Shown piece by piece: positions 5,192 to 9,318 of a stretch of 9,318 bases of DNA (positions are counted from its first letter, which is position 1; every line of letters starts with the position of its first letter). The DNA comes from Bryobacterales bacterium (GTDB lineage Bacteria > Cyanobacteriota > Vampirovibrionia > Obscuribacterales > Obscuribacteraceae). Made by a program: the position numbers and the translations under genes. The stretch is taken from NCBI GenBank assembly GCA_903970295.1, contig CAJCHQ010000425.1, forward strand, positions 1 to 9,318, written 5' to 3'. The notes below the pieces were generated by a model. That model did no database searches and had not been told where the DNA came from. It was given only the letters and a program-made list of their open reading frames with translations.

Positions 5192-6412
5192 ATGGGCAGT
5201 TCTCGCGACAAATCCAGTAGTCGAATTTGGCGCCGTTGTGGTCTTCTTGCCGCGGTCACCGCCGGGACCATTTTTTGCATCGTACTTTTTGCTGTGCTAA
5301 TGGCCGCAGATTTGTTTGCCGCTGGATTGCTGGAGCAGATTGTCGATCGCCCAAAAACTGTTTATCTCGATGAACATCAGCGGCAACTGGCTGATCGAAT
5401 GAAAACTGATTTCAACGAGTATTTTTTCTTCATGGATGCCAAGGACTCCGCCCGACCAGAATTGTCGCAGCCGGAGTGGGAGCTCAAGCCGTGGACGTAC
5501 CGCGAAAAGAGAAATATCAGATCGATCGTAGACTGGCTGATGCATCGGGCACCGGGACTGGTGCTAAGGGCATCGAGCGGCGGGCGAATAGCTTTGTGCC
5601 GGCTGTCGAGCTTTCCTAAAAGCAGCACAATGACCAAGAGTTGGATATTTGGTGGCAGTCCATCAGCGATGTCATCGGACAGCTCAATAGCCTTTTCTGA
5701 TGTCTTCTTTTTTCCTCATGGGCAGTTTGCAGGCGTGGTGCACGAGCTAGTGCACACTGCGGATGCGGGAGAACAATTGTCGCACTCTAAAGCATGGGTT
5801 CAATTTGCTGAGCCAACCATCTCGAAAATCTGGAAAGAATATATGTCAAAATCTTCGTTCGAAGCATATGAATTCGGTAGGAAGATATGCAAGGAGGGTC
5901 GCTGGCCGAGTTTGTATGGTTGCGTCGATCTCGACGAGGCTCTGGCCGAATACATGACTGCATACATAACCGGCTCTGATTTTAGTGTCAGCCAAACTTT
6001 CGTCGAACGATTCGGAGCTGGTTTCATTCGTCCCTCTGCCGATGACTTTCGATGGCTTTCTCTATACAGGCAAGGGCGAGCTCATTCGCGGGCCAAGAAC
6101 TACGATCAGGCGCTCGCCGATTTTGGTCAGGTAAACAAAATGGATCCGCACGCGGTTCTTCCGTGTCTGTATCTGATGAGCTGCCTCGAAGAAAAGAACC
6201 GATTTGACGAAGCGGCAGTTGTGGCCGACGAGGGATTAGCAAACCTTGATTCAGCGGTGCCGATGGCTGATTGGAGTAAGCTGCGACTGACGATGTTGCG
6301 TGCCTGGCTTTACGAACGAAACGGAGAATATTACGAGGCGACCAGGCTGACCGATCAAATACTTTCGGAGCCGGATGTGGTTGATCATATATTGGTTTGT
6401 CGCCCGAATTAA
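5192..6412 (+). CDS. Membrane-anchored HExxH zinc metallopeptidase with TPR-like tail
   Basis: This 406-aa protein has a basic N-terminus (residues 1-15) and one hydrophobic segment at about 17-40 (LLAAVTAGTIFCIVLFAVLM), so it is probably a signal anchor with the catalytic part outside the cytoplasm. HELVH at 184-188 is a zinc-peptidase motif. DEALAEYMTAY at 248-258 supplies glutamates (Glu249, Glu253) well placed for the third zinc ligand, as in gluzincin-type enzymes. Residues about 285-390 form helical pairs typical of tetratricopeptide repeats (YRQGRAHSRAKNYDQALADF, then KNRFDEAAVVADEGL, then RNGEYYEATRLTDQIL), probably for protein contacts. The substrate is unknown. The ATG at 5192 is the first in frame and precedes the anchor; its Shine-Dalgarno sequence is weak. 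The exact peptidase family was not identified. Confidence 0.8.
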   Translation: MGSSRDKSSSRIWRRCGLLAAVTAGTIFCIVLFAVLMAADLFAAGLLEQIVDRPKTVYLDEHQRQLADRMKTDFNEYFFFMDAKDSARPELSQPEWELKPWTYREKRNIRSIVDWLMHRAPGLVLRASSGGRIALCRLSSFPKSSTMTKSWIFGGSPSAMSSDSSIAFSDVFFFPHGQFAGVVHELVHTADAGEQLSHSKAWVQFAEPTISKIWKEYMSKSSFEAYEFGRKICKEGRWPSLYGCVDLDEALAEYMTAYITGSDFSVSQTFVERFGAGFIRPSADDFRWLSLYRQGRAHSRAKNYDQALADFGQVNKMDPHAVLPCLYLMSCLEEKNRFDEAAVVADEGLANLDSAVPMADWSKLRLTMLRAWLYERNGEYYEATRLTDQILSEPDVVDHILVCRPN

Positions 6413-6427
6413 ATGCGCGTGCTGCCG

Positions 6428-6667
6428 TCAACTAGAAGCGCTTGGGAGGGCGTTGACTGCCTCTTCCTCTTCTTCGCGGTCGTTTCGCACAGTAAACTCC
6501 GTGGCCAGGCGCTTGATAATAGCCTGTACCTCGGGCGGCACAAATACATGACCTTCCAGTTGGTTTTGTTTGAGCGGCTTGCCAAGCCTCAGCGTAAAAT
6601 CGGAGAGCGACCAATATACACGGGGACCTAAGCATGTCAGTGGCAAGGCGATCTTGTTTAGCCTCAA
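6428..6667 (-). CDS. Doubtful 79-aa ORF or gene remnant with acidic tail
   Basis: The reverse strand holds a 79-residue frame whose second half looks protein-like: LGKPLKQNQLEGHVFVPPEV, then a helix-like AIIKRLATEF and an acidic run, NDREEEEEA. The only starts are TTG (6667) or later non-ATG codons, without a Shine-Dalgarno sequence, and an in-frame TGA lies just upstream. It could be the surviving 3' end of a broken gene, a small gene with a poor start, or noise. I recognise no family. Confidence 0.3.
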   Translation of the reverse strand: MRLNKIALPLTCLGPRVYWSLSDFTLRLGKPLKQNQLEGHVFVPPEVQAIIKRLATEFTVRNDREEEEEAVNALPSASS

Positions 6668-6734
6668 ACGACGTTCGTGGTGTATTCATACAAGGTTAGG
6701 GCATAATATGTTACTAATTAGAGCAGACGACTCT

Positions 6735-6743
6735 GGAGGTGAT
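6735..6743 (+). promoter_or_regulatory. Strong ribosome binding site deciding the start at 6748
   Basis: GGAGGTGAT is a nearly full match to the 16S anti-Shine-Dalgarno and ends 4 nt before ATG 6748; its GGAGG core ends 8 nt before. An in-frame GTG at 6739 lies within this site and is therefore not the start. Confidence 0.85.
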
Positions 6744-6747
6744 TAAT

Positions 6748-7671
6748 ATGAAACATCACCAAATCAAGTTGACTGGTCCAAGCACACACGGCAAACGAAT
6801 CTCCGCGAATTTGCTGGCAGAGCTATTGAATCTGCTCAATGACGGTGTTCGCGCATCTCTGAGATTTAGAGCCGAAGGAAGCAGCACCAAGCCTGGTGCA
6901 CCGCCGAGCTGGTTACTTGATGCGGCAGATTTTGAAATTACAGGAATTAACGAAGGGTCGACACTGATCGAAATTGACGCTATGCCTCTGGCTGAGGCAG
7001 CACCGGAGAAGTTTCAACAGCAGCAGCTATTCTGGAATTTCGATTCAACGAATTCTGGCTTCGGATTATTCGAAGAGGCACTATCGGATGCTCTCGCGGG
7101 GAAGGCTGATAGCGAACTCTTCGACTCAACCATTTTGGGTATTTGCACACGATTCAAGAACGTCTTAGTCGAAGGTATTGATGCTGTGCAAATCTCGAAT
7201 GGATTGTCTGATGCGCTTGAGATCAAACATGATGGTGTTGACAGAATCAGGCAACTAAAGACTGAAACACCGCTTCCCAGGCGTGTTCGTATAGCCGGAA
7301 AGCTAGATATGATCAAAGCCGCTGGCGCAGTGTTTGACCTGGTGATCCAATCTGGAGAACGCGTTAGAGGCATTCTCAGTTATGAATCTTCCGAACTGAT
7401 GAAGCAATATTTTAATGAGGATGTAATTGTCTCGGGAGTCGCAGACTTCAGGCCCAGCGGGCGCATTCTGCGAATTAATGCCGATCAGATAGAAGAAGCA
7501 GTGGGCGATGTTCGTTTATGGTCTAAGCTACCGAAACCCGTATCATCTCGCCTTGCCTATACACTACGAAAACCACAAACTCAAGAAACTGGTGTGTCGG
7601 TTATCATCGGGAAGTGGCCAGGTGATGAAACCGATGCCGAAATTGAAGAGCTATTAGAGCAAATATCGTGA
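6748..7671 (+). CDS. Unrecognised 307-aa protein, first gene of a PIN-domain pair
   Basis: I do not recognise a named family. Residues 1-80 look like a compact alpha/beta unit (QIKLTGPSTHGKRI, a helix LLAELLNLLNDGV, then SLRFRAEG, WLLDAADFEITGI, STLIEID). Residues about 85-175 are mainly helical. Residues 178-240 are strand-rich and barrel-like (RRVRIAGKLDMI, FDLVIQSGERVRGIL, DVIVSGVADFRPSGRILRI). The C-terminus ends in GKWPGDETDAEIEELLEQIS, an acidic amphipathic tail of the sort antitoxins use to wrap a toxin. There is no signal peptide or membrane segment. Its TGA overlaps the GTG of the PIN gene (GTGA), so the two are coupled. An antitoxin role is inferred from this alone; at 307 aa it is far longer than typical VapB antitoxins. 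Confidence 0.8.
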   Translation: MKHHQIKLTGPSTHGKRISANLLAELLNLLNDGVRASLRFRAEGSSTKPGAPPSWLLDAADFEITGINEGSTLIEIDAMPLAEAAPEKFQQQQLFWNFDSTNSGFGLFEEALSDALAGKADSELFDSTILGICTRFKNVLVEGIDAVQISNGLSDALEIKHDGVDRIRQLKTETPLPRRVRIAGKLDMIKAAGAVFDLVIQSGERVRGILSYESSELMKQYFNEDVIVSGVADFRPSGRILRINADQIEEAVGDVRLWSKLPKPVSSRLAYTLRKPQTQETGVSVIIGKWPGDETDAEIEELLEQIS

Positions 7672-7991
7672 TTCCTGAAGGCTCACTTGTAGTACTCGAT
7701 ACAAATGTCCTGGTTCACTTGCTGCGCAATAAGGCGACTGGGCAACGCATTGAGAAGAAGTACAACCTGAGCCAACGGAGGGAGCGACCCTTGATATGCA
7801 TCGTCACCGTGGGAGAGATCATGTCATTGGCTCGACTTGGGAATTGGCTCGATGCTATAAAAATGGGCAAGAACGACTTGTGGATTTCGGCTACTACGGC
7901 GGTGACAGGTGCAGTTTTGCTAACAAGTGACAAAGACTTTGATCCTTTGCATAACGTCGTATTCAAGCGATTCTACGAACCGCCGAACTGA
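7668..7991 (+). CDS. PIN-domain (VapC-like) protein, internally short
   Basis: This 107-aa protein shows PIN-fold ribonuclease signatures: VVLDTNVLVHLL with Asp11, VTVGEIMSLAR with Glu50, MGKNDLWISAT with Asp70, and LLTSDKDFD with Asp88/Asp90. These acidic residues would bind the metal ions that cut RNA in VapC toxins. Relatives of this type run about 130-140 aa; here LARLGNW is followed almost directly by LDAIKMGKND, so about 30-40 residues between the third helix and the GKNDLW motif are missing, in frame. The start is a GTG at 7668 overlapping the upstream TGA by 4 nt. Function as the toxin of a two-gene module is inferred. Whether the shortened form is active is open. Confidence 0.82.
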   Translation: MIPEGSLVVLDTNVLVHLLRNKATGQRIEKKYNLSQRRERPLICIVTVGEIMSLARLGNWLDAIKMGKNDLWISATTAVTGAVLLTSDKDFDPLHNVVFKRFYEPPN

Positions 7992-8152
7992 CGCCTGTGG
8001 ATGGCTCGAGCAGATTGCGGACCAACCAAAACCTGTTGCGATAGGCATCAGCAGCAGCTCGCCAGACAAACTTAAGTCAAGCCACATACTATGTCGATGG
8101 CCTCAACGACGCGCGAGAAAAGGTTGAAAAATGATGGCGAAAACGGAGGAAT

Positions 8153-8881
8153 ATGAGCGACACTCACAAACAAGTGGCAATTGTCACCGGCGCATCGGGT
8201 GGCATCGGGTTGGGGTTGGTAGCAGCTCTTCTCGGTCGGGGTTATTCGGTAGTCGCCTCATCGCGTTCGGCAACCAAATCGAAAGACCTGCAGGCATCTG
8301 AAACGCTGGCACTTGTCGACGGTGACATCGGCAAGAAGTCGACCGCCGTTGCGGTCGCGGAAACCGCCGTGAAACGTTTCGGGCGCATCGATCTTTTGGT
8401 GAATAATGCGGGCATCTTTGTGCCCAAGCCGTTCACTGAATACACCGAGCAAGATTTCGAAAATATGGTCAGCACGAATGTCGCCAGTTTCTTTTACATG
8501 TCGCAGCAGGTGATTCCGACGATGCAGAAGCAGAAGTCCGGGCACATCGTCAACATTTCAACCACGCTCGTCGATCAACCAGTTATCGGCGTGCCAGCGA
8601 GCTTACAGGTTTTGACGAAGTCGACGATGGCGGCGGTCAGTCGTGAGTTGGCAATTGAATATGCGGCCGATGGCATACGAGTGAATACGATCTCGCCGGG
8701 GGTGGTGAACACACCGATGCATGGAGATAGCGATCGGGAAGAGCTGAAAAAGATGCATCCGATTCAGCGATTGGCTGAAGTCTCGGATGTAGTTGATGCG
8801 GTGCTGTATCTGACGTCAGCGACGTTCATTACAGGGGAAAACTTGCACGTGGATGGAGGCGCGCATGCTGGTAAGTGGTAA
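8153..8881 (+). CDS. SDR-family oxidoreductase with Tyr-to-Gln at the active site
   Basis: This 242-aa classical short-chain dehydrogenase/reductase has the Rossmann cofactor motif TGASGGIG at 12-19, NNAG at 84-87, the structural Asn109, ISTT at 135-138 and the closing NTISPGVVNTPM and VDGG. Length and order are typical. The catalytic YxxxK motif reads QVLTK (152-156): the lysine stays, the tyrosine is glutamine. The sequence around it (VPASLQVLTKSTMAAVSREL) and the ending (HPIQRLAEVSDVVDAVLYL) resemble a subgroup that, as I recall, often lacks this tyrosine, so it may use another mechanism or be non-catalytic. The arginine at 38 hints at NADP(H). The start ATG 8153 follows GGAGG with a short 3-nt gap. 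Substrate unknown. Confidence 0.9.
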   Translation: MSDTHKQVAIVTGASGGIGLGLVAALLGRGYSVVASSRSATKSKDLQASETLALVDGDIGKKSTAVAVAETAVKRFGRIDLLVNNAGIFVPKPFTEYTEQDFENMVSTNVASFFYMSQQVIPTMQKQKSGHIVNISTTLVDQPVIGVPASLQVLTKSTMAAVSRELAIEYAADGIRVNTISPGVVNTPMHGDSDREELKKMHPIQRLAEVSDVVDAVLYLTSATFITGENLHVDGGAHAGKW

Positions 8882-8960
8882 TTGAGTATGGCGTCAGCCC
8901 GCGCGCTATGAACATCTGGGAATCACAAGAATCTACGATTTCGGACCGCCTTGGTTCTTA

Positions 8961-9318
8961 TCAGATCTCAATTTTTAACAATTGCCCTAATAGTGGCAAG
9001 TGGATGTAGCAGCCAATGACCAATCCAGACCCAGAGTCCTCAACCATCTGCTTGTAGGCATAAAGTTGGGGCGCGTACGAAAGGCACTTCCTTTCCCAAG
9101 AGTCCATGCGTCCAGGGTAAGTCTTGTGATCGATGATTACGTGTCCCTCGCATGTGCTGAGCAGGAGGTCGATAGAGCCTCTGATGCGTTGAAGACCCTT
9201 GAAACCAGCGACAGGACATTCACGAAAAGCGGTTGCGCCAGGAAAATTGTTGGCTATGGTGCGCGTCAACCTGTTCGAAATGGCTACGAGGTCAAACGCC
9301 TTCAGCGAACTTATTCTC
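8961..9318 (-). CDS. C-terminal end of AddA/RecB-like helicase-nuclease (partial)
   Basis: The reading frame is open from the right window edge to a TGA at 8961-8963, giving the last 118 or so residues of a longer protein. It holds the PD-(D/E)XK nuclease core of the AddA/RecB type: GSIDLLL with the first Asp, VIIDHKTYPG with the DxK pair, and PQLYAYKQM, the QxxxY motif of RecB-family nucleases, followed by the strand CYIHLPLLG. Such domains close UvrD-like helicases that process double-strand breaks; the helicase part would lie to the right of the window. A TTG at 9269 is only an internal codon, since the frame continues upstream of it without a stop. It converges with the SDR gene, 79 bp apart, with no clear terminator between. 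Confidence 0.82.
   Translation of the reverse strand, partial: RISSLKAFDLVAISNRLTRTIANNFPGATAFRECPVAGFKGLQRIRGSIDLLLSTCEGHVIIDHKTYPGRMDSWERKCLSYAPQLYAYKQMVEDSGSGLVIGCYIHLPLLGQLLKIEI

Larger units (their letters stand above)
6413..6747. other. 335-bp intergenic region upstream of the PIN pair
   Basis: No RNA gene, strong terminator or repeat is seen. CATAAT at 6702-6707 is a possible -10 for the downstream forward operon, but no convincing -35 lies at the right distance. The one candidate gene is the reverse-strand ORF 6428-6667, listed separately. Confidence 0.5.

Noticed and set aside
8882..8960. Terminator between the convergent SDR and helicase-nuclease genes
   Set aside because: A short T-run at 8971-8976 has no stable stem before it on either strand.

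Overview
This is a bacterial accessory-type window of mixed gene content and about 50% GC. No rRNA, tRNA, IS element or CRISPR array is visible. No single gene fixes the taxonomy. The mix (HigBA toxin-antitoxin, multi-copy zinc-ribbon protein, TPR-bearing membrane peptidase, PIN-domain pair, frequent TTG/GTG starts with good Shine-Dalgarno sequences) would fit a large-genome environmental bacterium, for example an Obscuribacterales-like or planctomycete-like lineage. That placement is a guess.

Left part (1-2295). The window opens inside a 14-bp tandem repeat array, followed by an intergenic stretch with two CAATTG-centred palindromes, a terminator-type hairpin and a set of inverted repeats that could fold into a pseudoknot. 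Two minus-strand genes follow: an exonuclease III with all catalytic residues (472-1248), probably preceded by a 27-codon ORF that overlaps its start, and an unrecognised 228-aa soluble protein (1392-2078).

Middle (2296-5190). Divergent from these is a higB-higA toxin-antitoxin operon with two dyad elements upstream. After it comes a 640-aa protein made of eight consecutive zinc-ribbon modules of the type often labelled DUF4379. The 16-bp sequence gaccatatcgaatggg occurs on both sides of this gene. Two short near-copies of the gene's own 3' part lie outside it (2999-3020 and 1351-1376). Together these suggest that the locus has duplicated and decayed, or moved as a cassette. This is the most unusual part of the window.

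Right part (5192-9318). A membrane-anchored HExxH metallopeptidase with a TPR-like tail is followed by 335 bp containing only a doubtful minus-strand ORF. Next is a translationally coupled pair: a 307-aa protein of no recognised family and a short PIN-domain RNase-like protein overlapping it by 4 nt. This looks like a toxin-antitoxin-type module with an unusually large first partner. Then come an SDR-family protein in which the catalytic tyrosine is replaced by glutamine and, convergent to it, the C-terminal PD-(D/E)XK nuclease end of an AddA/RecB-like helicase-nuclease that runs off the right edge.
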